Source of the DNA: Nocardioides okcheonensis
GTDB taxonomy: Bacteria; Actinomycetota; Actinomycetes; Propionibacteriales; Nocardioidaceae
Reading direction: 5' to 3'
Assembly (NCBI RefSeq): GCF_020991065.1
Contig: NZ_CP087710.1
Coordinates: forward strand, 2,852,001-2,916,000
Length of the DNA stretch: 64,000 bases
Shown here: in pieces, positions 28,490-36,230 of the stretch
How positions within the stretch are numbered: position 1 is the stretch's first letter
How the letters are laid out: every line of letters starts with the position of its first letter
Notes under the pieces: model-generated
Seen by the model: only the letters and a program-made list of their open reading frames with translations
The model's database searches: none
What the model was told of the DNA's origin: nothing
Made by a program: the position numbers and the translations under genes

Positions 28490-30379
28490 ATGCCGCGCCA
28501 CCCCCACCCGCTCGACCCGCACCACGACGGCTCCGTCCACTACGTCGTCGGCGACACCTCGGTCCTCGGCGGCCGGGTGACGCTGCGCGTGCGGGTCCCG
28601 CACGACGAGGACGGTACGCCTGGGGCGACGCGGGTCGTGCTCCGTGCGGTGCGCGACGGCGAGCCCGCGATCGGGCAGGCCGAGCAGGTGTCCACCGACG
28701 CGGCGGGCGCGTGGTGGGAGGTCGACCTGCGGCTGGTCAACCGGCTCACCTCCTACCGCTTCCTCGTCTCCCGCGGCCCCCACGACTTCCGCTGGCTCAC
28801 CGCCACCGGCGTGCACGACCGCGACGTCTCCGACGGCGGCGACTTCCGGATCAGCACCGACCACCGGCTGCCGGACTGGGTCGCCGACCAGGTCGGCTAC
28901 CAGGTCTTCCCGGACCGGTTCGGCCGCACCGAGACCGACGCCCCGGTGCCGGACTGGGCGATCGAGTGCGACTGGGACCAGCCGGTCGTGCACAAGGGTC
29001 CCGACGTGCCGTACCAGCTCTACGGCGGCACCCTCGACGGCGTCGCCGACCACCTCGACCAGCTCGACGTGCTGGGGGCGACGCTGCTCTACCTCACGCC
29101 CGTCTTCGAGGCCTGGTCCACCCACCGCTACGACGCCGTCTCCTTCGACCGCGTCGACCCGCTCCTCGGCGGCGACGAGGCCCTCGAGCGGCTCGCGAAG
29201 GCGGTCCACGACCACGGCCTGCGGCTGATGGGCGACCTCACCACCAACCACACCGGCCAGCACCACGACTGGTTCCTGCGTGCGCTCGCCGACCCCGACG
29301 CGCCCGAGCGGGCGTTCTACCGCTTCTCCGACGAGCACCCGCACGGCTACGCCGCGTGGCTCGACATCGAGAGCCTGCCCAAGCTCGACCACACCTCGCA
29401 GGAGATGGCCCGGCGCCTCTACGCCGGCGAGGACTCCGTGGTCGCCCACTGGCTGCGCCGCGGCCTCGACGGGTGGCGCGTCGACGTCGCCAACATGACG
29501 GGTCGCCTGGGCGGCGACGACCTCGCGCACACCGTCGCCCAGCGGATCCGCGGCACCATCGACGAGGTGTCGCCGGACGCCTGGCTGCTCGCCGAGCACG
29601 GCCACGACGCCACCGCCGACCTCACCGGCCCGGGCTGGCACGGCACCATGGACTACGCCGGGTTCACCCGGCCGGTCTGGTGCTGGCTCAACGGCGGCGC
29701 CCCGGACGGTCCCGGCCTCCCGCACGGCCTGGACTACCTCGGCCTGCCCGTCGACATCCCGGTGCTGCCGGGCACCGCCGCCGTCGCCACGATGCGGGAG
29801 GTGCACGGGGCGATGCCGTGGGCGTCCTGGCAGGGCTCGACGATGCACCTCGACTCCCACGACACCCCCCGCTTCCGCACGGTGACCGGGGGCGGCACCG
29901 GCGGGGGCACCGACCTCGACGGCACCGGTCGCGACCTGCACCTCGTCGGCCTGGGCCTGCAGATGACGATGCCGGGCGTGCCGGTGGTCTTCATGGGCGA
30001 CGAGCTCGGCCTCACCGCGGTCGACGGCGAGCACGCGCGCACGCCCTACCCCTGGGACCGTCCGGACACCTGGGACCGTGCGACGTTCGAGGCCTACCAG
30101 CAGTGGATCGCGCTGCGGCGCGACCACGTCGCCCTGCGCCGCGGTGGCCTGCGGTGGCTGCACGCCGGCGAGGACTCGATGACCTACCTCCGCGAGCACC
30201 CCGACGAGACGCTGCTGGTCCACGCCGTACGCCGTCCGGCGGAGGCGGTGGCGCTGCCGGCCGGTGCGCTCGGCCCCGACGCCTCGCTCACCGCCCTGGC
30301 GGGCGACGCGGCCGGCGTCGTCGACGGCGTGCTGCGGCTGCCCGGCACGACCGGCGTCTCCGTCCACCGCGTCGGGTGA
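28490..30379 (+). CDS. GH13 family alpha-glycosidase (maltodextrin-degrading, neopullulanase/cyclomaltodextrinase-like)
   Basis: 629 residues. The N-terminal ~120 residues form a beta-rich domain of the type found in cyclomaltodextrinases. The (beta/alpha)8 barrel has the four GH13 regions: DLTTNH (~247), GWRVDVANM with the nucleophile Asp (~330), LLAEHG with the acid/base Glu (~368), and DSHD (~456). There is no signal peptide, so it acts in the cytosol on maltodextrins imported by MalEFG. The ATG at 28490 is 8 bases after malG. The stop overlaps the next GTG as GTGA. Confidence 0.9.
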   Translation: MPRHPHPLDPHHDGSVHYVVGDTSVLGGRVTLRVRVPHDEDGTPGATRVVLRAVRDGEPAIGQAEQVSTDAAGAWWEVDLRLVNRLTSYRFLVSRGPHDFRWLTATGVHDRDVSDGGDFRISTDHRLPDWVADQVGYQVFPDRFGRTETDAPVPDWAIECDWDQPVVHKGPDVPYQLYGGTLDGVADHLDQLDVLGATLLYLTPVFEAWSTHRYDAVSFDRVDPLLGGDEALERLAKAVHDHGLRLMGDLTTNHTGQHHDWFLRALADPDAPERAFYRFSDEHPHGYAAWLDIESLPKLDHTSQEMARRLYAGEDSVVAHWLRRGLDGWRVDVANMTGRLGGDDLAHTVAQRIRGTIDEVSPDAWLLAEHGHDATADLTGPGWHGTMDYAGFTRPVWCWLNGGAPDGPGLPHGLDYLGLPVDIPVLPGTAAVATMREVHGAMPWASWQGSTMHLDSHDTPRFRTVTGGGTGGGTDLDGTGRDLHLVGLGLQMTMPGVPVVFMGDELGLTAVDGEHARTPYPWDRPDTWDRATFEAYQQWIALRRDHVALRRGGLRWLHAGEDSMTYLREHPDETLLVHAVRRPAEAVALPAGALGPDASLTALAGDAAGVVDGVLRLPGTTGVSVHRVG

Positions 30380-31257
30380 GCCCGGGAGCGGACCGGGGCG
30401 CGCTCGACCGCCTGCGGGCTGCCGGGTTCCCGGTCACCCACGAGGTCGGGCGCGGGATGGAGGGCGTGGTGGCGGCGCTCGACGACGAGCGCGTGGTCAA
30501 GGCGTGGGACCGGCGCCCGCGCGCGGAGGTCGACCGGCTGCGCACGTTCTACGCCGCCGTCGCGACCGGACTGCGCGACGTGGGCGCGCCGTTCGCGGTG
30601 CCGGAGGTCCTCGAGGTCGCGGAGGTCGGTGGGCTCGTCGTCACCGTGCACCCCTGGCTCCGCGGCCGGGCGCTCGCGCTCGACGGCACCCGCCCCGAGC
30701 CGGTGGTCGAGGTCCTCGAGTGGCTGGCGCGGGTCGAGCCCCACCCGGACATGGCGGCGCTCCCCGTCCCGGACGGGGAGGCGGCGTTCGACCCGGCCGT
30801 CCCGTTCGGGTGGTCGATGGCGGCGCTGGTCGAGCGCCGGGCACCGCTGCTCGGCGACGCGGTCGCGCCCGGGGTGGTCGACCGGCTGGCCGCCGCGCTG
30901 CGCGCGCTCGAGCCGGTGCCGCCGCGCCTGGTGCACGGCGACCTCGGCCCGGTGCACGTGCTCCTCGAGGACGGGCGCCCGACCGGGCTGCTCGACTTCG
31001 GCTACGTCTCCACCGTGGGCGACCCGGCCTTCGACGCCGCGGTCGCGGCGTGCCTCCAGGACATGTTCGGTCCCGGCGCGGCGGCGGCGACCGCGGCGTT
31101 CGACGAGCTGTCGGTCGGCCGGCTGGGCCACGACCCGGACCGGCTCGTGCTGCACCGGGCGGCGTACGGGCTGGTCACCGCCAGCTGCCTGGCCGACCAC
31201 CCGGGTCGGCACCTGACGTGGTGCCTCGACCTGGTCGGGGCGTGGGACGGGCGCTGA
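30376..31257 (+). CDS. Phosphotransferase (aminoglycoside phosphotransferase/APH fold) of unknown substrate
   Basis: 293 residues with an APH-type kinase-like fold. The catalytic loop reads HGDLGPVHVL, where the usual Asn of HGDxxxxN is His, and the metal-binding DFG-like motif is LLDFGY. The N-lobe is short (VVKAWDRRP with the Lys). Coupling to the GH13 gene by a GTGA overlap suggests a sugar or small-molecule kinase tied to maltodextrin use, but it lacks the length of maltokinases (Mak/Pep2), so the substrate is open. Confidence 0.75.
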   Translation: MSPGADRGALDRLRAAGFPVTHEVGRGMEGVVAALDDERVVKAWDRRPRAEVDRLRTFYAAVATGLRDVGAPFAVPEVLEVAEVGGLVVTVHPWLRGRALALDGTRPEPVVEVLEWLARVEPHPDMAALPVPDGEAAFDPAVPFGWSMAALVERRAPLLGDAVAPGVVDRLAAALRALEPVPPRLVHGDLGPVHVLLEDGRPTGLLDFGYVSTVGDPAFDAAVAACLQDMFGPGAAAATAAFDELSVGRLGHDPDRLVLHRAAYGLVTASCLADHPGRHLTWCLDLVGAWDGR

Positions 31258-31269
31258 GCGCCCGACGCC

Positions 31270-31743
31270 TCAGTCGTCGCCGCCGCTCGGCGTGGTGTTG
31301 GCGACGATGTCCTTCCACACCGACGACGCGCCGGAGTGGCCGGCGTTGAAGACCGCGAAGACCGCGAAGGCGACCGCCGCGAGGGCGACGACCGTGCCCA
31401 CGGCCGAGGTCGAGGCGTCCCGGCCGGCGCGCGCGAGCAGGAAGATCACGACGACCGCCGCACCGAGGAGGACGTACATCGAGATCGCGGCGAGGTCGCC
31501 CTTCTCCGCGTGGTCGAAGGCCGGGTCGCCGACCCGCTCCTCGAGGGCCTCGCCGCTCTGGGTCGCCACGAACGCCGAGGCGGCCGCGACGGCCGACAGC
31601 AGCAGGGTCGGCCAGCGCAGGCCCGTGCGCCAGGTCGGGCGCAGCGCGTAGGCGAGCAGCATGAGGGCGGCGAGCGGCCCGAGCACCACGACCGCGTGGA
31701 CGACGAGTGCGTGGACGGGCAGGCCTGCGATGGTGTCGAACAT
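31270..31743 (-). CDS. DUF2231 domain membrane protein
   Basis: 157 residues with four predicted transmembrane helices (about 10-32, 40-60, 85-105, 115-137) and the N-terminal MFDTIAGLPVHALVVHAVVVLGP typical of DUF2231. Function is unknown; family members often occur near redox or cytochrome genes. The ATG is preceded by GGAGCTCGG. It is adjacent to and co-directional with the VIT-family gene, 21 bases apart. Confidence 0.85.
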   Translation of the reverse strand: MFDTIAGLPVHALVVHAVVVLGPLAALMLLAYALRPTWRTGLRWPTLLLSAVAAASAFVATQSGEALEERVGDPAFDHAEKGDLAAISMYVLLGAAVVVIFLLARAGRDASTSAVGTVVALAAVAFAVFAVFNAGHSGASSVWKDIVANTTPSGGDD

Positions 31744-31764
31744 CCGAGCTCCTCCGTGGGTGGT

Positions 31765-32499
31765 CTACCCGAGGCTAGTGCCTGCGAGCATGCCGATGAC
31801 GTACGTGACACCCATCGCGAGCAGGCCGCCCGCGACGTTGCGGAGCACCGCCGGCATCCGCGGGCTCAGGCCGATGCGCGCGCTGACGAACCCGGTGAGG
31901 GCGAGCGCGGCGGCCACGCTGAGCACGGTGAGGAGGATCCGCAGGCTGTCGGGGACGAACGCGACGATCAGCAGCGGCAGCAGCGCGCCGACGGTGAACG
32001 CCACCATCGAGGCGCCCGCGGCGTGCCAGGGGTTCGTGAGGTTGTCGGGGTCGATGCCGAACTCGATGTCGGCGTGCGCCCGCAGCGCGTCGTGCTCGGT
32101 GAGCTCGCGCGCCACCTTCTCCGCGGTGGCGGGCGTGAGGCCCTTCTCGACGTACATCTTCGCCAGCTCGCGCTCCTCGGTCTCCGGCATCTGCCGCAGC
32201 TCCGTGGCCTCGAGGGCGAGGATCGACTTCTCCGAGTCGCGCTGGGTGCTCACCGAGACGTACTCGCCGGCGCCCATGCTCAGCGCGCCGGCCGTGAGGG
32301 CGGCGATGCCCGCGATCACGATCGCACCGCTGTCGTCGGTGGCGCCGGCGACGCCCATGACCACGCCGGCGGTCGACACGATGCCGTCGTTGGCGCCGAG
32401 GACCGCGGCGCGCAGCCAGTTCAGCCGCGTGCCGACGTGGTCGCCGAGCTCGTCGTGGAAGTGCTGGGGCTCCTCGTCCGTACCGATCTCCAGGCTCAC
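31765..32499 (-). CDS. VIT1/CCC1 family transporter
   Basis: 244 residues: N-terminal NWLRAAVLGANDGIVSTAGVV (the conserved first helix of VIT/CCC1 Fe/Mn transporters), a second helix with GALSMGAGEYVSVSTQRDSE, a charged cytosolic helical segment (~75-150), and three further helices. It probably moves Fe2+ or Mn2+ across the membrane. The start is GTG or ATG at 32499. It may share a transcript with the DUF2231 gene. Confidence 0.88.
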   Translation of the reverse strand: MSLEIGTDEEPQHFHDELGDHVGTRLNWLRAAVLGANDGIVSTAGVVMGVAGATDDSGAIVIAGIAALTAGALSMGAGEYVSVSTQRDSEKSILALEATELRQMPETEERELAKMYVEKGLTPATAEKVARELTEHDALRAHADIEFGIDPDNLTNPWHAAGASMVAFTVGALLPLLIVAFVPDSLRILLTVLSVAAALALTGFVSARIGLSPRMPAVLRNVAGGLLAMGVTYVIGMLAGTSLG

Positions 32500-32551
32500 C
32501 CGCCCATCGTCGCCCGCACGGCCGGGCGCCGCAACGAAGGTGAGGCTGTGC

Positions 32552-33130
32552 TCAGCCCCGCCCCGGGCCGAGGGCGTACGTGCCGAGGACCTCGTGGCGC
32601 GGGCGCCCGCGCGGTCCCTCGCCGAGGTGGGAGGCCACCAGCGCGACCTCGCCGACGACCCACTCCGGTCCGCGGTAGGCGTCGAGCAGCCGCACCCAGG
32701 ACGTGACGTTGGCCGGCCGACCCAGCCGCCCGACGGTGAGGTGCGGGCGGAACCGCTGGCCGTCGACGCGCGCGCCCGCGCGGGTCAGGGCGGCCCGGCA
32801 CCCCGCCGACAGCGACGACAGCGCGTCGAGGTCCTGCCCGCCCGCGTCGACCCGGGTCACCAGCACGCGCGCCCGGTCGGGGTCCGGGAAGGCGCCACCC
32901 CCGGCCAGCGCGAGCCGGAACGGTCTGCGTCGCGCGACGCACCGCCCGACCTCCTCGTCGACGGCGTCGAGGTCGCGGTCGGCCGCGTCGGCGGCGAAGG
33001 CGAGCGTGAGGTGCCACTGGCCGGGGTCGGTCCAGCGGAAGGACGCCGCGTCCCGCCGCGGCGCGAGGTGCTCCTCGAGGTGCTCCACGACCTCCGCGGG
33101 CGGGACGACCGCGACGAACAGCCGGGTCAC
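32552..33130 (-). CDS. thpR: RNA 2',3'-cyclic phosphodiesterase
   Basis: 192 residues of the 2H phosphoesterase family: two H-x-T motifs, HLTLAF (~40) and HLTVGRLG (~140), in a duplicated fold. It opens 2',3'-cyclic phosphates on RNA ends. The GTG at 33130 (VTRLFVAVVPP) overlaps the stop of the acyl-CoA dehydrogenase gene as GTGA. The very GC-rich mid-section (GAFPDPDRARVLVTRVD) is as in other actinobacterial members. Confidence 0.88.
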   Translation of the reverse strand: MTRLFVAVVPPAEVVEHLEEHLAPRRDAASFRWTDPGQWHLTLAFAADAADRDLDAVDEEVGRCVARRRPFRLALAGGGAFPDPDRARVLVTRVDAGGQDLDALSSLSAGCRAALTRAGARVDGQRFRPHLTVGRLGRPANVTSWVRLLDAYRGPEWVVGEVALVASHLGEGPRGRPRHEVLGTYALGPGRG

Positions 33131-34272
33131 AGGCCCAGGTCGCGCCCGATCAGCATCTTCATGATCTCGTTCGAGCCGGCCCAGATCTTGGTGACCCGGG
33201 CGTCGCGCCAGGCGCGGGCGACGCGGTACTCGTTCATGTAGCCGTAGCCGCCGTGCACCTGCACGCAGTGGTCGAGCACGTCGTTCTGGACCTGCGAGGT
33301 CCACCACTTCGCCTTCGCGGCGTCGACCGGCGTGAGCTCCTTGCGGTTGTGTGCGAGTACGCACTGGTCCACGAACGCCTGGGTGACGTCGACGCGGGTG
33401 ACGAGGTCGGCGAGGAGGAACTGGGTGTTCTGGAACGCGCCGATCGGCTGGCCGAACGCCTGGCGGTCCTTGGCGTACTGCACCGTCTCCTCGAGGATCT
33501 GCTTGGCGTGGGCGAGGTTGGTGATCGCCGAGCCGAGGCGCTCCTGGGGCAGGAACTGCATCATCGAGATGAAGCCGGTGTCGAGCGGCCCGACCAGGTC
33601 GGCGCCGGAGACGCGGACGTCCTCGAAGGCGAGCTCGGCGGTGTCGGACTCGTCCTGGCCGACCTTGTCGAGCACGCGGCCCACGCTGAAGCCGTCGAGG
33701 GTGGTGTCGACGGCGAACAGCGAGATGCCCTTGGCCTTCTTCTCCGGGCTGGTGCGCGCGGCGACGAGGACGAGGTCGGCGGAGCCGCCGTTGGTGATGA
33801 AGGTCTTCGACCCGTTGATGATCCAGTCGTCGCCGTCGCGCACGGCGGTGGTCTTGAGGTTCGCCAGGTCCGAGCCGCCGCCGGGCTCGGTCATGCCGAT
33901 CGCGGTGACGAGCTCGCCGGAGGCGGCGCTGGGGAGCCAGCGCGCCTTCTGCTCGTCGTCGGTGAGGTGCACGAGGTAGGGCACCGTGATGTCGGCGTGG
34001 ATGCCGACGCAGCTCGGGAGGGTCATGTTGACCTTGGCGAGCTCCTCGGTGAGGACGGCGTTGAAGCGGTAGTCGCCGGCCTCGGAGCCGCCGAACGCCT
34101 CGGGGATCTCGAGGCCGAGGAAGCCCTGCTTGCCGGCCGCGATCCAGAAGTCGCGGTCGAGGCCGTGGCGCTCGGCGTACGACTCGAGGTGCGGGGTGAC
34201 CTCGCGGTCCAGGAACTGCTTGACCGAGGCGCGGAAGGCCTCGTGGTCCTCGTCGTAGATGTCGCGCTTCAT
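33127..34272 (-). CDS. Acyl-CoA dehydrogenase
   Basis: 381 residues, full length. Signatures: ITVPYLVHLTDDEQKARWLP; TEPGGGSDLANLKTTAV (FAD/substrate binding); DWIINGSKTFITNGG; and C-terminal QVHGGYGYMNEYRVARAWRD followed by KIWAGSNEIM. It oxidises acyl-CoA to 2-enoyl-CoA, passing electrons to ETF; the chain length is not predictable. TAACAT lies 6 bases before the ATG, suggesting a leaderless start. It is coupled with thpR. Confidence 0.92.
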   Translation of the reverse strand: MKRDIYDEDHEAFRASVKQFLDREVTPHLESYAERHGLDRDFWIAAGKQGFLGLEIPEAFGGSEAGDYRFNAVLTEELAKVNMTLPSCVGIHADITVPYLVHLTDDEQKARWLPSAASGELVTAIGMTEPGGGSDLANLKTTAVRDGDDWIINGSKTFITNGGSADLVLVAARTSPEKKAKGISLFAVDTTLDGFSVGRVLDKVGQDESDTAELAFEDVRVSGADLVGPLDTGFISMMQFLPQERLGSAITNLAHAKQILEETVQYAKDRQAFGQPIGAFQNTQFLLADLVTRVDVTQAFVDQCVLAHNRKELTPVDAAKAKWWTSQVQNDVLDHCVQVHGGYGYMNEYRVARAWRDARVTKIWAGSNEIMKMLIGRDLGL

Positions 34273-34278
34273 GCCGCT

Positions 34279-34305
34279 ATGTTACCCACCAGTCACCTAG
34301 GTGGG
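34279..34305 (-). promoter_or_regulatory. Acyl-CoA dehydrogenase promoter with inverted repeat
   Basis: On the minus strand TAACAT (34279-34284) is a -10 box 6 bases before the ATG at 34272. CCCACC (34285-34290) and GGTGGG (34300-34305) form an inverted repeat directly upstream of it, a possible repressor site for a fatty-acid regulator (inference). Confidence 0.5.
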
Positions 34306-34387
34306 CCATCTCTGCCCAAACCCGCCCGCAGGACGGCGGTGCGACGTAGCCTCGCAGGTGCTGGCGCGTGGGAGGGGGCGGAGCAGC

Positions 34388-36160
34388 GTGACGGAGGAAC
34401 ACCGGACGTGGGTCAGGCCACGCCAGCTCGCCTGGGGCAACGAGTCCCAGCGGGCCGTGCTGCACGCCATCGCCGAGGACATCGCCAAGCGCACCCACCA
34501 CAAGGTGGTCGCGCTGGAGGTGCTGCGCGCCGACGGCTACCTCGAGTTCGTCGCGATCGCCGGCGACGAGGACGCCCGCTCCAAGCTGCTGGGCCAGGCC
34601 TCGCCGCTCGCGCTCGAGCACATCGTCACCCTGGGCCAGGAGATGCACGGCTGGCGCCACATCCCCGGCGAGCGGATCGACGACACCCTGCGGGCCTGGC
34701 TCGACCAGTACGGCCACAAGCCCGACGTCCCGGCCTCCGACCTGCCGGACGGGTGGGACCCCGACGACCAGATGGTCCGGCTGCTCGAGGACGCCGACGG
34801 CGAGCTGCGCGGCCTGCTCTACCTCGACGAACCGCTGTCGGGGCTGCGACCCACGCCCGAGGTCGCCGCTGCGGTCAACGCCGCCGCCGGGGTCCTGTTC
34901 GAGGCGATCATCAGCATCGTCGAGCGCGAGCTCTACGGCGAGCAGGTCCGGATGGTCAACCAGGCCCGCGCGGCGATGCAGGCGACCCCGCCCGGCACCG
35001 CCCTCGCGGACTTCCTCGCGGCGATGACCGCCGCGATGGCCGAGCGGATGAACGTCGACAGCGCCGACGTGGTGCTGAAGGGCGACTCCCTGCCCGGGCT
35101 GACGCCCGACCTGGCGCGCCTCGAGGACGCGATGACCGCGGTGTGGCGCCGACGGGGCCACCTGGTCGTGGAGCGCGAGCAGACCTGGGGGTCCCGGGAG
35201 GTGCCGATCCCCACCCCGAGCGGCCTGGTGGAGGAGATGGAGCACCGCGGGCTCGCCTCCTGGCTGCTGGTGCCGATCGGGATGGGCGAGGACTTCCTCG
35301 GCACGCTCGGCCTGGGCCGCTCGGCCGCCGGGCCGCGCTGGACCGACTCGGAGGTCAACGCCGCGTCGGTGGTGGCGGCCGACCTCGCCGGCATGGTGCT
35401 CGACGCCCGGATCGTCGAGCGCGAGCGCGAGCTCAACGCCGAGCTCCGCCAGCTCAGCGACTACCGCCGCGACATGGTGATGACGCTCGCCCACGAGCTG
35501 CGCAACCCGGTCATGGTGCTCTGGACCAACCTCGAGATGATCCAGGAGGACGGTGCGCCCGACCACCTCGAGGGCCCGCTCGGTGCGCTCGACCGGGCGA
35601 CCCGCAGGATCGAGGACATGGTCGAGGACATGATGGCGCTCGGCCGGGTCGCCGAGGGCCACCAGGTCGAGCGCGAGCCCGTCGACCTGTCCGCCGTCGT
35701 CCGCGACGTCGGCGAGTTCCTCGCCCCGATGGGCGCCCCGGAGGGCGTCGAGCTGGAGCTCGACGTCGCCGACGGCCTCGTCGTCGAGGGCGAGGCCGCG
35801 GGCCTGCAGCGGCTCGTCACCAACCTCGTGTCCAACGCCTTCAAGTACACCCCGACGCGGGGCCGCGTCACGCTCGGGCTGCGGCCCGAGCGGCGCGACG
35901 GGACCGACGGCGTACGCCTCACGTGCGCCGACACGGGGATCGGGATCGCCGAGGACGAGGCCGCCCGGGTGTTCGCGCCGTTCTTCCGCTCGAGCAGCCC
36001 GTCGGCACGCCAGCGCCCCGGCACCGGCCTCGGCCTGGCGGTCGTCGAGCAGGTCGTGCGGCTGCACGGCGGGCAGGTCGAGCTGGCGTCGGTGCTGGGG
36101 GAGGGCACCACGTTCACCGTCTGGATCCCCCTCCGTGCGGGGGAGCCGCGCGAACCTTGA
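34388..36160 (+). CDS. Soluble sensor histidine kinase with GAF-like domain (first of a tandem pair)
   Basis: 590 residues, no transmembrane helix. Residues ~1-190 form an N-terminal domain shared with the next gene (WGNESQRAVLHAIAEDIAKR; YLEFVAIAGD; GLLYLDEPL). Residues ~210-370 look GAF-like (ASWLLVPIGMGEDFLGTLGLGR). The H-box is LAHELRNPVM and the ATPase has LVSNAFKYTP (N), DTGIGI (G1) and RPGTGLGLAVVEQ (G2). It should autophosphorylate and pass phosphate to a response regulator not found beside it. The GTG at 34388 follows GGAG. The next gene starts 70 bases downstream. Confidence 0.88.
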   Translation: MTEEHRTWVRPRQLAWGNESQRAVLHAIAEDIAKRTHHKVVALEVLRADGYLEFVAIAGDEDARSKLLGQASPLALEHIVTLGQEMHGWRHIPGERIDDTLRAWLDQYGHKPDVPASDLPDGWDPDDQMVRLLEDADGELRGLLYLDEPLSGLRPTPEVAAAVNAAAGVLFEAIISIVERELYGEQVRMVNQARAAMQATPPGTALADFLAAMTAAMAERMNVDSADVVLKGDSLPGLTPDLARLEDAMTAVWRRRGHLVVEREQTWGSREVPIPTPSGLVEEMEHRGLASWLLVPIGMGEDFLGTLGLGRSAAGPRWTDSEVNAASVVAADLAGMVLDARIVERERELNAELRQLSDYRRDMVMTLAHELRNPVMVLWTNLEMIQEDGAPDHLEGPLGALDRATRRIEDMVEDMMALGRVAEGHQVEREPVDLSAVVRDVGEFLAPMGAPEGVELELDVADGLVVEGEAAGLQRLVTNLVSNAFKYTPTRGRVTLGLRPERRDGTDGVRLTCADTGIGIAEDEAARVFAPFFRSSSPSARQRPGTGLGLAVVEQVVRLHGGQVELASVLGEGTTFTVWIPLRAGEPREP

Positions 36161-36230
36161 CCGTCGCGCCCCTTCCTGTGGTTGGCACCCGCGCTTACGA
36201 TCGCCCCTGGCGACGGAGGGACGGAGCGCC

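Noticed and set aside
36200..36230. GGA-rich sequence before the second histidine kinase as a CsrA site
   Set aside because: GGA runs are simply the ribosome-binding site; no hairpin presents them in a loop.
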